Source: JAXGMV01 sp040772085 (lineage in GTDB: Bacteria; Chloroflexota; Anaerolineae; Anaerolineales; Anaerolineaceae). From it: a stretch of 64,000 nt of DNA. The translations under genes were made by a program, and so were the position numbers. Under the pieces are notes generated by a model. The model saw only the letters and a list, made by a program, of their open reading frames with translations, had not been told where the DNA came from and searched no databases. Position 1 is the stretch's first letter. Every line of letters begins with the position of its first letter. The DNA is taken from positions 1,798,001 to 1,862,000 of the forward strand of contig JAXGYU010000001.1 of assembly GCA_040772085.1 (NCBI GenBank), given 5' to 3'. Positions 8,146-16,789 of the stretch are shown piece by piece.

Positions 8146-9696
8146 ATGAGCTGGCGACTCACCATACGTCTTCGTAAACTCATTAGGTCAATCAGAAAAT
8201 TAATTAGCAGAGATATCGAAGGATTAGAATATCAGGAAATTGAGAAAAGTGGCTTGTTTGATACAGACTATTACTTGGCGGAGAATCCTGATCTCAAAGC
8301 TGCCCTACTGATGGACCCTTTGGATCATTTTATCCGGTTCGGATGGAAGGAAGGCAGGAGCCCGTCAATTTTATTTGATACTAAAAGTTATCTTGAGGTC
8401 TATCCAGATGTTAAATCAGCTGGCATGAACCCACTCATACATTATTTGCGGTCAGGCAAGCAAGAAGGGCGCCTGCCGCGTCCCCTTAATTTGATTCCCG
8501 TGGTTGATAAAACGGCTCCTCTCTCTAGCCAAAAATGGGGTATCCTGGCAAATGAGAAGACACGATTTGTTGCTGAGTTGTTTGCTCACACCTTGAGAAA
8601 ATATTTGAAATCGGCGGAGATTTTTACCAGAGAATCGGATGAATATCCTCTGGACGCCTACGTTGTAATAGCTCCTGAAATGCATTTGAAGTTTCCGGAC
8701 AGAAAAAAATCAATAGCGTTTCATATAGATCACTCAGTAAGCAAGAAAGGGTTTGACCAGAAATATTTGTGTTTGCTGGATAGCTTTCCGGTGATTTTAG
8801 TTTCTCAGATAGAAAACATTAGTTACCTTTGGGAAAATGGTATTCGTTATCCAAAAGTCTATTATGTACCTCTGACCGCTGACGAAGGAACAGTTCCCGG
8901 GGATATGGCTGGCGACCATTTCATTAGCTCAAATAATAAGGAACCGAGTTATTTCGAATTCATGCTTCAAAGGTTTTTACTTGGAGAAGGTTACCTTAAG
9001 AAAAGTGATGTGGACAACCTCGAGCCTTTCAGTTTTAAGTCGAACGATGTTGTTTTATCTCTCCCAGAAACAGTTGAGAGGCGAGCCTCATACATCAAAT
9101 ATGGAATAAAAGATGTGCAGTTTTTTGACGGAATCCGGAGGTCGCCGGGATGGATGGGTTGTGGGCTAAGTTACAAGTACCTGGCCAGAAGTGCATTAGA
9201 GCAAAACTTAGAGAAGCTATTAGTAGTCGAGGATGATGTTGAATTTTTTCCTGACCATGCAGAAAAGATGGAAATTATTAATGAATATCTGGAGCGCCAT
9301 ACAGGACAATGGGATATTTTTTCCGGAGTAATGGCCTTAACAATGGATGAGTGCCGCATACTTCACGTCGATAAATATAAAGGCATAACTTTTGTTACTG
9401 TGGACAAAATGATTAGTACGGTATTTAACGTCTACTTTCCTTCAGCTCTTGAAAGACTTGCGCTCTGGGATCCGAATGTTGAGTCGTTTGATGACCAAAT
9501 TGATAGGTATCTTGCAGCACAAAATGATCTTAAGATTCTGACAACCCTGCCCTATCTGGTCGGTCATAAAGCGGTTGAGGACTCAACAATTTGGCAAAGA
9601 AAAAATTTTGGATTCTCTCAGATGATTAAAAATAGTGAGGCTGTTTTAGCAAAAAAGATCGAAGAATATGATCTTCGAAATTGCTGCATCAGCTAA
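8146..9696 (+). CDS. GT25-like glycosyltransferase with YYL/EGR N-terminal module
   Basis: ATG 8146 is preceded by GGAG at six bases; TTG 8134 would place that site inside the gene. Residues about 36-110 hold two copies of a module: FDTDYYLAENPDL...DPLDHFIRFGWKEGRSP, then FDTKSYLEVYPDV...NPLIHYLRSGKQEGR. The C-terminal 220 residues look like a family 25 glycosyltransferase (VVLSLPETVERR, GCGLSYKYLARSALEQN, then LLVVEDDVEF with its DxD-like EDD). It is a paralogue of the gene at 9771 but lacks about 130 residues in the middle, where that protein carries a GT4-like domain. The last codons run into a glycosylase fragment and the TAA lies within that repeat. Sugar donor and acceptor are unknown. 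Confidence 0.75.
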   Translation: MSWRLTIRLRKLIRSIRKLISRDIEGLEYQEIEKSGLFDTDYYLAENPDLKAALLMDPLDHFIRFGWKEGRSPSILFDTKSYLEVYPDVKSAGMNPLIHYLRSGKQEGRLPRPLNLIPVVDKTAPLSSQKWGILANEKTRFVAELFAHTLRKYLKSAEIFTRESDEYPLDAYVVIAPEMHLKFPDRKKSIAFHIDHSVSKKGFDQKYLCLLDSFPVILVSQIENISYLWENGIRYPKVYYVPLTADEGTVPGDMAGDHFISSNNKEPSYFEFMLQRFLLGEGYLKKSDVDNLEPFSFKSNDVVLSLPETVERRASYIKYGIKDVQFFDGIRRSPGWMGCGLSYKYLARSALEQNLEKLLVVEDDVEFFPDHAEKMEIINEYLERHTGQWDIFSGVMALTMDECRILHVDKYKGITFVTVDKMISTVFNVYFPSALERLALWDPNVESFDDQIDRYLAAQNDLKILTTLPYLVGHKAVEDSTIWQRKNFGFSQMIKNSEAVLAKKIEEYDLRNCCIS

Positions 9697-9760
9697 AATA
9701 CCGTCCGATGCTGCTTGAGAATTTCCCACATCTATGGAAATGGGTGACTAGGGCGGATAC
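9681..9760 (+). repeat. Island boundary repeat, copy C (glycosylase gene fragment)
   Basis: The sequence from CTGCATCAGC through the AAATGGGTG motif matches 3830-3895 of the glycosylase gene with more changes than copy B, so it looks like an older insertion. In the glycosylase frame it reads LHQLKYRPMLLENFPHLWKW against LHQPKYRPMLLDDFSHLRKW. It lies exactly at the join between the two glycosyltransferase genes. Confidence 0.88.
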
Positions 9761-9770
9761 TGGGGCAGAT

Positions 9771-11621
9771 ATGCTCAGGGACCTGAGGGATTATTGGATC
9801 ATCAGCAAAAGCGGATATTTTGATCCGATATATTATCTTGAAAATTTTCCGGAACTACGCGAAGTAAATACTGATCCGCTCTTTCATTTCATCCGCTTCG
9901 GCTGGAAAGAAGGTCGGAATCCCTCGGCACTATTTGACACCAATGGCTACCTTCAGGTCTATCACGATGTCAGATTATCAGGCACAAATCCACTTATTCA
10001 TTTTCTGCGGGCAGGAATGCGTGAAGGGAGAAATCCGCTTCCAATTAGAAAAGTTCTCCTGGTCAATCGCCGGATCCCGCTGTGGATGCAAAATTGGGGC
10101 ATTTTGACAACGGGGCATACGCGATTTGTTGCGGAGCTACTCGCTAACACACTAGGAAAGCATGTGCGATCGACCGTAATTTTAACTGAAGAATCTGATG
10201 ACTATCCTTTAGACTATTACATTGTGATTTGTCCACATATGTATGCGAAGCTTCCAGACAAGAGAAAATCGTTTGTATTCCAAATGGAACAATCAACGGG
10301 TCATAGCTGGTTTACTGAAGAGTATCTGGAATTGTTAGAAAGCTTTCCAGTTGTTTTTGATTACAGTTTGGAGAACATTAAATATCTGGGTGAAAGAGGG
10401 ATCAGGTATCCAAATGTTTATTATTTACCTATCGGCGGGATTGAGAATTATGCAAAGAAAATTAATTCAGATAAGAAGTATGACATTCTATTTTTCGGAG
10501 AACATGCAAGTTCTCCACGAAGAACTCGAATACTAGCTGAAGTTGAAAGGAATTACAACTTAAAGACGGTTCATGGTGTTTATGGGGATGAAATGAATGA
10601 GCTAATCGAATCATCCAAATTAGTACTTAATATCCACTATTATCCTGATAGCCTGCTAGAAACAACAAGGATACAACATTGTTTATCGTTAGGCACACCG
10701 GTGTTAAGTGAGGGCAGTAAAGATCAGGATCAATACAGTGAATTAAAGGAAGCAGTTACATTCTTCAATCAGGGAGATGTGAACGACCTCCAGACAAAAC
10801 TTAACAAGGTATTGAAGAATACAACAACGCATTCAGTCATTGAGAAATCAATCAGTAGTTCTTCCAGTCGATTCAAATTTATGTTCGAGAGGTTTTTAAT
10901 AAGCGAGGGGTTGATTGGGGATGAAATGGTTGACAACCTGGAGCCTTTCTCTTTTGAGAAAAACAGTGTAGTTTTGTCTCTCCCAGAAACAATTGAACGA
11001 CGGACTTCATATCTTGAACGTGCAAAAAATTGCACTCAGATTTTTGACGGGATCCGGAGGTCGCCGGGATGGATAGGCTGCGGACTAAGTTACAAATACC
11101 TGGCCAGAAGCGCTCTAGAGCAAAACATGGAGAAGTTATTAATCGTTGAGGATGATGTTGAATTTTTTCCTGACCATGCAGAAAAGCTGGAAATAATTAA
11201 TGAATATCTGGAGCGCAATGCAGGACGGTGGGATATTTTTTCCGGAATTATTGCAGATTTGGATCAAGCGTGCAAAGTATTAGATGTAGAGAAGTATAAG
11301 GGAATAACGTTCGTTACTTTGGATAAAATGCTTAGTATGGTATTTAATATTTATTCTTCGTCTGCTATTAAAAAATTATCCTTGTGGGATCCGGATAATG
11401 ATTCGATAGAGAATGCCATCGATGGATATTTGAACTCACAGCATGACATGAAGATCATGACAACATTGCCATTCCTTGTCGGTCACCGGGAGGAGATGTT
11501 CTCAACGATTTGGGCGTTTAAGAACGATCAATACCGTAATTCGATCAAGAGAAGTGAAGCATTATTGGCAAAAAAGGTCGATGAGTATTATGCTCGAACG
11601 AACTCTGGACGATCAAACTGA
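9771..11621 (+). CDS. Two-domain glycosyltransferase (GT4-like plus GT25-like) with YYL/EGR module (island cassette 3)
   Basis: The open frame extends back to TTG 9681, but its first 30 codons are the captured glycosylase fragment. Homology with the island's other proteins begins at LRDYWIISKSGYFDPIYYL, so ATG 9771 is preferred (ATG 9708 is possible; none has a good ribosome site). The order is: two YYL...EGR modules; a central domain with YDILFFGEHASSPRRTRIL and YPDSLLETTRIQHCLSLGTPVLSEG, typical of GT4/DUF3880-like retaining transferases; and a C-terminal GT25-like domain with GCGLSYKYLARSALEQN and LLIVEDDVEF. A bifunctional glycan-building enzyme is likely. A 215-base patch is about 90% identical to the paralogue at 8146, against roughly 65% on both sides (by eye). 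Confidence 0.75.
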   Translation: MLRDLRDYWIISKSGYFDPIYYLENFPELREVNTDPLFHFIRFGWKEGRNPSALFDTNGYLQVYHDVRLSGTNPLIHFLRAGMREGRNPLPIRKVLLVNRRIPLWMQNWGILTTGHTRFVAELLANTLGKHVRSTVILTEESDDYPLDYYIVICPHMYAKLPDKRKSFVFQMEQSTGHSWFTEEYLELLESFPVVFDYSLENIKYLGERGIRYPNVYYLPIGGIENYAKKINSDKKYDILFFGEHASSPRRTRILAEVERNYNLKTVHGVYGDEMNELIESSKLVLNIHYYPDSLLETTRIQHCLSLGTPVLSEGSKDQDQYSELKEAVTFFNQGDVNDLQTKLNKVLKNTTTHSVIEKSISSSSSRFKFMFERFLISEGLIGDEMVDNLEPFSFEKNSVVLSLPETIERRTSYLERAKNCTQIFDGIRRSPGWIGCGLSYKYLARSALEQNMEKLLIVEDDVEFFPDHAEKLEIINEYLERNAGRWDIFSGIIADLDQACKVLDVEKYKGITFVTLDKMLSMVFNIYSSSAIKKLSLWDPDNDSIENAIDGYLNSQHDMKIMTTLPFLVGHREEMFSTIWAFKNDQYRNSIKRSEALLAKKVDEYYARTNSGRSN

Positions 11622-11690
11622 CTGACAATTGCCGGGCAAGTAAAACGAAAAACAGAAATCAATCCAAATATCTGGCGAAAGCCCCTCGAT

Positions 11691-11696
11691 TATAAT
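11691..11696 (+). promoter_or_regulatory. -10 box candidate for the nucleotide-sugar dehydrogenase gene
   Basis: A perfect TATAAT lies 38 bases before the ATG at 11734, with no convincing -35 hexamer. It separates the AT-rich island from the GC-rich operon that follows. The copy of this leader at 4909 lacks the box. Confidence 0.4.
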
Positions 11697-11733
11697 TATT
11701 CCCGCAAGCAAAGTCCGCCTGGAAGGACGAATC

Positions 11734-13056
11734 ATGGCTAAATCAACCAAATCAAAACTGTTGTTGGAACTTCAAAACAAAACTGCCCGAGTTGGCATCA
11801 TGGGCATGGGATATGTAGGCCTGCCGCTGGCAGTTGCCTTCGCTAAAGCCGGCTTTCATGTCACCGGATTTGATACCGACCAGCGCAAAGTGGATTCCAT
11901 TAATCAGAGTGTCAGCTATATCCAGGATGTCCCAACAGAAGAGGTTGAAAAGCTGGTCAAGGCTGGTATGCTGGCCGGCACGACTGACTTCAGTCAATTG
12001 AAGACCATGGACGCGATTTCAATCTGTGTCCCCACGCCGCTCGGCAAGACGGGTGATCCCGATCTCTCTTTCATCAAAGCGTCGGCAGATGCGCTTGAAG
12101 CAGCCATGCATCCCGGCATGGTGGTCGTGCTCGAATCGACGACCTACCCCGGCACCACGCGTGAACTGCTGCTGCCCAAACTGGCTGACAAAAGCGGGCT
12201 GACGGTTGGTGAAGATTTTTTCCTGGCGTTTTCGCCCGAAAGGGTCGACCCCGGCCGCAAGGACTGGACGACCTTCAACACGCCGAAAGTCATCGGCGGC
12301 TTGACGGAGAATTGTCGTGATGTGGCGGCAGCCTACTACAGCCACGCGCTGCAAAACGTCGTGCCTGTCGCGCCGGTTGAAGTGGCTGAAATGGCAAAGC
12401 TGCTCGAGAATACCTTCCGCATGATCAACATCGGACTGGTGAATGAGATGGCGATCATGTGCCATCACTTAGGCGTTGACGTCTGGGACGTGATCGACGC
12501 CGCCGCGACCAAGCCCTTTGGCTTCATGAAATTTACCCCTGGCCCAGGCCTGGGTGGGCACTGCATTCCGATCGACCCCCTGTACCTGACCTGGAAACTG
12601 CGCTCGCTCAATTACTCCTCCCGTTTCATTGAGGTTGCGTGGGATCTCAAAACCGAGATGCCGCGCCACGTTGTTCAGCGCGTACAGGACATGCTCAATG
12701 AGCGGCAGAAGGCGCTCAATGGCAGCAAGGTTTTGATCCTCGGTGTGGCTTATAAACCGGACATCGATGATTTGCGCGAATCACCCGCGCTGGATGTGAT
12801 CGGTCTGTTCGAGCAAAAAGGAGCGCAAGTCAGCTACTATGACCCGTACATCCCCGCAATCGATATTCATGGCGTAGAGATGAAATCGGTGAAGAGCATG
12901 GATAAGGCGGTTAAGGCGGCTGACTGTGTGGTGATTATCACCAACCATTCGGTCTTTGATTACAACAAATTGCTGCGGGATGCCAAGTGCATTTTTGACA
13001 CACGCAATGCCCTGGGCGAATTAGGGCGCGGCAATTCCAAGGTGGAGCGGCTCTAG
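11734..13056 (+). CDS. WbpA-like nucleotide-sugar 6-dehydrogenase
   Basis: Oxidises the C6 hydroxyl of a UDP-sugar to a carboxylate using two NAD+. The 440-residue protein shows the Rossmann loop GIMGMGYVGLP (21-31), ESTTYPGTT (134-142), FSPERVDPG (167-174) and the catalytic cysteine C277 in GGHCIPIDP. These signatures favour the UDP-N-acetylhexosamine (WbpA/TviB) branch over the shorter UDP-glucose type, but the substrate is not settled by sequence alone. The ribosome site AAGGA precedes ATG 11734. Its stop overlaps the next gene's GTG by one base. The first 50 or so codons are duplicated at 4936, so this gene is the right border of the recombining island. Confidence 0.9.
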   Translation: MAKSTKSKLLLELQNKTARVGIMGMGYVGLPLAVAFAKAGFHVTGFDTDQRKVDSINQSVSYIQDVPTEEVEKLVKAGMLAGTTDFSQLKTMDAISICVPTPLGKTGDPDLSFIKASADALEAAMHPGMVVVLESTTYPGTTRELLLPKLADKSGLTVGEDFFLAFSPERVDPGRKDWTTFNTPKVIGGLTENCRDVAAAYYSHALQNVVPVAPVEVAEMAKLLENTFRMINIGLVNEMAIMCHHLGVDVWDVIDAAATKPFGFMKFTPGPGLGGHCIPIDPLYLTWKLRSLNYSSRFIEVAWDLKTEMPRHVVQRVQDMLNERQKALNGSKVLILGVAYKPDIDDLRESPALDVIGLFEQKGAQVSYYDPYIPAIDIHGVEMKSVKSMDKAVKAADCVVIITNHSVFDYNKLLRDAKCIFDTRNALGELGRGNSKVERL

Positions 13057-14036
13057 TGGCACGCTATCTGGTCGCGGGCACGGCGGGCTTTATTGGCGCG
13101 CGTGTCAGCGAAATGCTGCTGGAGCAGGGGCACCAGGTCACCGGACTGGATGACCTGAACGATGCCTACGATGTACGCCTCAAACAGTGGCGTCTGGCGC
13201 GGTTGAGCGGCAGGGAAGGGTTCTCTTTCTGTCACTGCGACATCAACCGCTTTGATCAGGTGCAGAAGACATTCGCAGATGGTCCGGCATTTGATGCCGT
13301 CATTAACCTCGCAGCCCGCGCTGGCGTGCGTTACAGTGTTGAGAACCCATGGATCTATGTCGACACCAACATGAGCGGCACACTCAACCTGCTGGAAGGC
13401 GCGGCACGCTATCACTGCCCCAAATTTGTGCTGGCTTCGACCTCGAGTATATATGGCGCTAACGCGCCCCTGCCGACACCCGAATCCGCGGACAGCGATC
13501 ATCCGCTGCAGCCTTATGCGGCCTCCAAAAAAGGTGCTGAGGCAATGTGTCATGCCTATCACTTTCTGCATGGCATCGACGTGACCGTCTTCCGCTATTT
13601 CACGGTTTATGGGCCGGCCGGTCGTCCGGACATGGTGATGTTCCGCTTCGTGCAATGGCTGTTTGAGAACCGCACCATTCATCTCAACGGCGACGGCAGT
13701 CAGAACCGCGGATTTACCTATATTGACGATATTGCCCGCGGCACGATCGCCGGATTAAAGCCGCTTGGGTATGAGGTCATCAACCTGGGCGGTCACGAAG
13801 TGATCTCGATCAACGAGATGCTGAGCCGGCTGGAATGCATGATCGGCGAGCGTGGTGAAATCAGCTATCATCAGGCGCACGCGGCGGATATGCTGGCGAA
13901 CCATGCCGACGTGACGAAGGCGCGCAGTTTGCTGGGCTGGGAACCGCAGGTCAGCCTTGACGAGGGCATGCGACAACTGGTCGATTGGTACCGCGCCGAG
14001 CGCGAGTGGGCACGAGAGATCGACACCAGCCAATAA
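13056..14036 (+). CDS. UDP-sugar 4-epimerase of the extended SDR family
   Basis: A 326-residue NAD-dependent epimerase/dehydratase. It has GTAGFIG near the N-terminus, SSIYG (about 128) and the catalytic YAASKK (about 151-156). The GTG start overlaps the dehydrogenase stop by one base, and GGTGGAG lies ten bases upstream, so the two are translationally coupled. With a WbpA-like partner, the likely substrate is a UDP-uronic acid or UDP-N-acetylhexosaminuronic acid, as in TviB/TviC pairs; UDP-glucuronate 4-epimerase is the alternative. Confidence 0.85.
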   Translation: MARYLVAGTAGFIGARVSEMLLEQGHQVTGLDDLNDAYDVRLKQWRLARLSGREGFSFCHCDINRFDQVQKTFADGPAFDAVINLAARAGVRYSVENPWIYVDTNMSGTLNLLEGAARYHCPKFVLASTSSIYGANAPLPTPESADSDHPLQPYAASKKGAEAMCHAYHFLHGIDVTVFRYFTVYGPAGRPDMVMFRFVQWLFENRTIHLNGDGSQNRGFTYIDDIARGTIAGLKPLGYEVINLGGHEVISINEMLSRLECMIGERGEISYHQAHAADMLANHADVTKARSLLGWEPQVSLDEGMRQLVDWYRAEREWAREIDTSQ

Positions 14037-14037
14037 A

Positions 14038-15375
14038 ATGAGCAAGCTTCAGAGATTGTGGCAAGCCTGGAAAGAAGACAAACTGCTGGGCAGGGTGTTG
14101 CGTAATTCAGGCTACCTGTTCAGCGGCAACCTGGCTACTACTATCATGGGCTTCATGGTCGCCAGCCTGCTCGGCCCGGGCAAGTACGGCGCGCTGGGCA
14201 TCATCACCACCTACGCCACCAACGTCAACCGCTTTCTCTCTTTCCGCATGGGCGAGGTGATCATCCGCTATGCCGGTGAATATCTGGCGCACGGCGAGAG
14301 GGTCAAGGCGGCGGCTGTCATCAAGGTGGCTTATCTCAGCGAAGCCTTGGTTTCGTTGCTGGCCTACGGCGCGTTGGCACTTACAGCACCGTATGCCGCG
14401 AACTGGCTGCTCAAGGATGCCAGCTTGAGCCCATTATTTGTTTATTACGGATTGATGCTGCTGGCCAATTTCATCACCGAAAGCGGCACGGCCGTCCTGC
14501 AGCTTGCCAATGCCTACCGCTTACAGGGTGCCATAAACGTCATCCAGTCGTTTTTATCACTCCTGTATGCCATTTATGTTTACTTCACAGGCGGCGGCCT
14601 GGTGGAGGTGCTGACTGCTTACCTGATCGGCAAAATCGTTTCCGGACTTGGCACTGCCCTTGCAGCCATCATCCTTACGCCCAGGGTCGTCGGCGCGGAC
14701 TGGTTCAGCGCGCCGCTCAGCCGGGTGAAGGACTGGAAAGAGATGCTACGTTTTTCTGTCAGCACCAATTTGAGCGGTTCGCTGAACCTGTTCTTCCGTG
14801 ACAGCGATGTACTGTGGCTCGGATACCTGGTGGATAGCACCGGCGCGGGTATCTATAAGTTTGCCATGGCGGTCATCAACGTGATTCTGATGCCGGTGAC
14901 CCCGTTGATTCAGACGACCTTCCCCGAGATTGCGCGCGATGTTGCCAGAAAGCGGTGGCATGATTTGCGGCGCTTATTGCTGCGCACCAGCACCATGGCG
15001 CTTGGGTGGACGATTGCCTGCGCACTCGGGCTCGCTGTTCTTGGCCCCTGGCTGCTGAGTTATATCTCCAACGGTGCTTATGCGCCCAGTCTGTCCGCCA
15101 TCTTTATCCTGCTGATCGGTTATGGCATCGCCAATGTCTTCTTCTGGAACCGGCCATTGCTGCTGGCATTGGGCTTGCAAAAGTATCCGCTTACAACATC
15201 TACCGTCTTTGGAGTCCTGAAGCTGGGCATGATGATGACGTTAGTCAAGCCTTTCGGCTATCTGGCGCTGGCAGCGATTACTTCCTTCTACCTTGGAGGG
15301 TCAATACTGGTCAATGCTGCCAAGGGGATTCAAACGGTTTTGACCCAGCAGAAACATGAGGGGGACCCTGTCTAA
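14038..15375 (+). CDS. Polysaccharide flippase (Wzx-like, MOP superfamily)
   Basis: About 445 residues with 12 or more hydrophobic segments. The N-terminal RNSGYLFSGNLATTIMGFMV is typical of lipid-linked oligosaccharide flippases of the polysaccharide biosynthesis family. It should move the undecaprenyl-linked repeat across the membrane. The ATG is one base after the epimerase stop; a longer in-frame start at 13957 would overlap the epimerase by 80 bases and is rejected. The stop overlaps the next ATG (TAATG). Confidence 0.85.
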   Translation: MSKLQRLWQAWKEDKLLGRVLRNSGYLFSGNLATTIMGFMVASLLGPGKYGALGIITTYATNVNRFLSFRMGEVIIRYAGEYLAHGERVKAAAVIKVAYLSEALVSLLAYGALALTAPYAANWLLKDASLSPLFVYYGLMLLANFITESGTAVLQLANAYRLQGAINVIQSFLSLLYAIYVYFTGGGLVEVLTAYLIGKIVSGLGTALAAIILTPRVVGADWFSAPLSRVKDWKEMLRFSVSTNLSGSLNLFFRDSDVLWLGYLVDSTGAGIYKFAMAVINVILMPVTPLIQTTFPEIARDVARKRWHDLRRLLLRTSTMALGWTIACALGLAVLGPWLLSYISNGAYAPSLSAIFILLIGYGIANVFFWNRPLLLALGLQKYPLTTSTVFGVLKLGMMMTLVKPFGYLALAAITSFYLGGSILVNAAKGIQTVLTQQKHEGDPV

Positions 15376-16496
15376 TGCGCATCACCTGTATCAGCCCTTC
15401 CACGGTCCCAGCGATGACCGCCCACAGCATCCAGATGATGAAGGCTAGCCACGCACTGGCGCAGCTCGGTCACGTTGTGCAGGTATTGACGCCTGAAGGC
15501 AAACCGCAGGAGTGGGCAGACCTGGCAAGACAGTACGGCTTGAGCGTGCCCTTTACTATGCAGCATATCGAATCGCCAGGCTACTGGCGCCGATATGATT
15601 TCATGGTTATCGCCTTGTGGCGCGCGCGGCGCTGGAAGTCCGATCTGGTCTACACCTGGATTCCCCAGGTCGCCTCCTGGGCGCTAGGGATGGGGCTGCC
15701 GGCCGTGCTTGAGATGCATGACATGCCAGGCGGTTCCTTCGCGCCGGGCGCGTTCAAGCGCTTTGTTGAACGGAGCGGGCGCAAGCGGCTGATGGTGATC
15801 ACGCGCGCGCTGCAGATAAAATTGGCGAAAACTTATCCCGGACTGCAGGACGCTCGTTACGTGCGCGTCGCGCCGAACGGTGTGGATGTGGTTACTTACC
15901 GCGCGCTGCCCTCGCCGGCTGAAGCACGGCAAAAGCTCAATCTGCCTTCCGGTATTACCGCCGGGTACACCGGCCATTTCTATGACGGGCGCGGCGGCGA
16001 GATGCTCTTCAATCTGGCGCAGAATAATCCGCAGGTGAATTTCCTCTGGGCGGGCGGCACCAAACCGGACGTGGAAAAATGGCGCGCCCGGCTGATTACG
16101 GAGAAGGTGTTCAATGTCAGCCTGACCGGGTTCGTCAACCAGCAGCAGCTGCCGATGTATCAGGCAGCCTGTGACATTCTGATGATGCCTTACGGCAAGG
16201 TGATCCGCGGCAGCAGCGGCGGGAATTCGGCTGATATCTGCAGTCCAATGAAGATGTTTGATTATCTGGCGGCTGGTCGGGCTATCCTGAGCTCCGACCT
16301 GCCTGTGTTGCATGAGGTGCTTGACCATCGCAACGCGGTCTTCTGCGAGCCCGAGAATCTACATGCCTGGCAGCAGGGGCTGAATCTGCTGGTGAAGGAC
16401 ACGACGTTGCGTGAAAGATTGGGCCGGCAGGCGCGGGAAGACTCGGCCAATTACACCTGGACGCACCGTGCGGAGAAAGCACTGGCAGGGTTGTAG
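15375..16496 (+). CDS. Glycosyltransferase family 4
   Basis: A 373-residue protein with GT-B layout. The N-terminal acceptor half contains TAHSIQMMKASHALAQLGH. The C-terminal donor half contains APNGVDVVTYR, AGYTGHFYDGRGG and SPMKMFDYLAAGRAILSSDLPVLHEVL, the E/D-containing loop that binds the nucleotide sugar. It is cytoplasmic or peripheral on the membrane and extends the glycan made by this operon. It overlaps the flippase gene by one base, and a strong terminator follows its stop. Sugar specificity cannot be told. Confidence 0.87.
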   Translation: MRITCISPSTVPAMTAHSIQMMKASHALAQLGHVVQVLTPEGKPQEWADLARQYGLSVPFTMQHIESPGYWRRYDFMVIALWRARRWKSDLVYTWIPQVASWALGMGLPAVLEMHDMPGGSFAPGAFKRFVERSGRKRLMVITRALQIKLAKTYPGLQDARYVRVAPNGVDVVTYRALPSPAEARQKLNLPSGITAGYTGHFYDGRGGEMLFNLAQNNPQVNFLWAGGTKPDVEKWRARLITEKVFNVSLTGFVNQQQLPMYQAACDILMMPYGKVIRGSSGGNSADICSPMKMFDYLAAGRAILSSDLPVLHEVLDHRNAVFCEPENLHAWQQGLNLLVKDTTLRERLGRQAREDSANYTWTHRAEKALAGL

Positions 16497-16532
16497 CGAC
16501 CGCTAATCGACATACCCATCAAATGATATGAG

Positions 16533-16560
16533 AAGCCCCTTCCGTAATCGGAAGGGGCTT
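16533..16560. terminator. Terminator between the GT4 gene and the convergent small membrane protein
   Basis: A perfect 11-base stem (AAGCCCCTTCC / GGAAGGGGCTT) with a six-base loop. It lies between two convergent genes and can serve both strands, though the T run is short on each side. Confidence 0.8.
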
Positions 16561-16582
16561 TGTCGAAATTAAATATGATTGC

Positions 16583-16753
16583 TTATAGACCGTTGATGAC
16601 CGCGCCGAGGGCTAACAGCACCAGACCGACAAAGGCCAGCCAGAAGGCGTATGCGCCCAACGCGCTGACAACGCCGACCGCGCCCAGCAAACCGAGGACG
16701 CCGAGCAATAAAGCGAGATACCAGGTAACGGCTTTGGGGGCTTGCATTTTCAT
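16583..16753 (-). CDS. Small two-helix membrane protein (56 residues)
   Basis: This short minus-strand gene begins MKMQAPKAVTWYLALLLGV and is almost entirely hydrophobic, with two helices (about 10-30 and 34-54) separated by a glycine-rich turn and ending VINGL. AAAGGAGT lies eight bases before the ATG at 16753, which makes translation convincing. I do not recognise the family. Small proteins of this look occur next to surface-glycan genes, but no role can be assigned. A hairpin with a T-rich tail lies in its leader (16790-16818). Confidence 0.75.
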   Translation of the reverse strand: MKMQAPKAVTWYLALLLGVLGLLGAVGVVSALGAYAFWLAFVGLVLLALGAVINGL

Positions 16754-16789
16754 AATCACCACTCCTTTTGAATTAATAAAAAAGATAAA

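Noticed and set aside
4000..11700. Mobile element carrying the glycan island
   Set aside because: No transposase, integrase, terminal inverted repeats or target-site duplications were seen; the repeats at the joins are pieces of the flanking genes.
13957..14037. Longer start for the flippase
   Set aside because: It would overlap the epimerase gene by 80 bases and adds no helix; ATG 14038 directly follows the stop.
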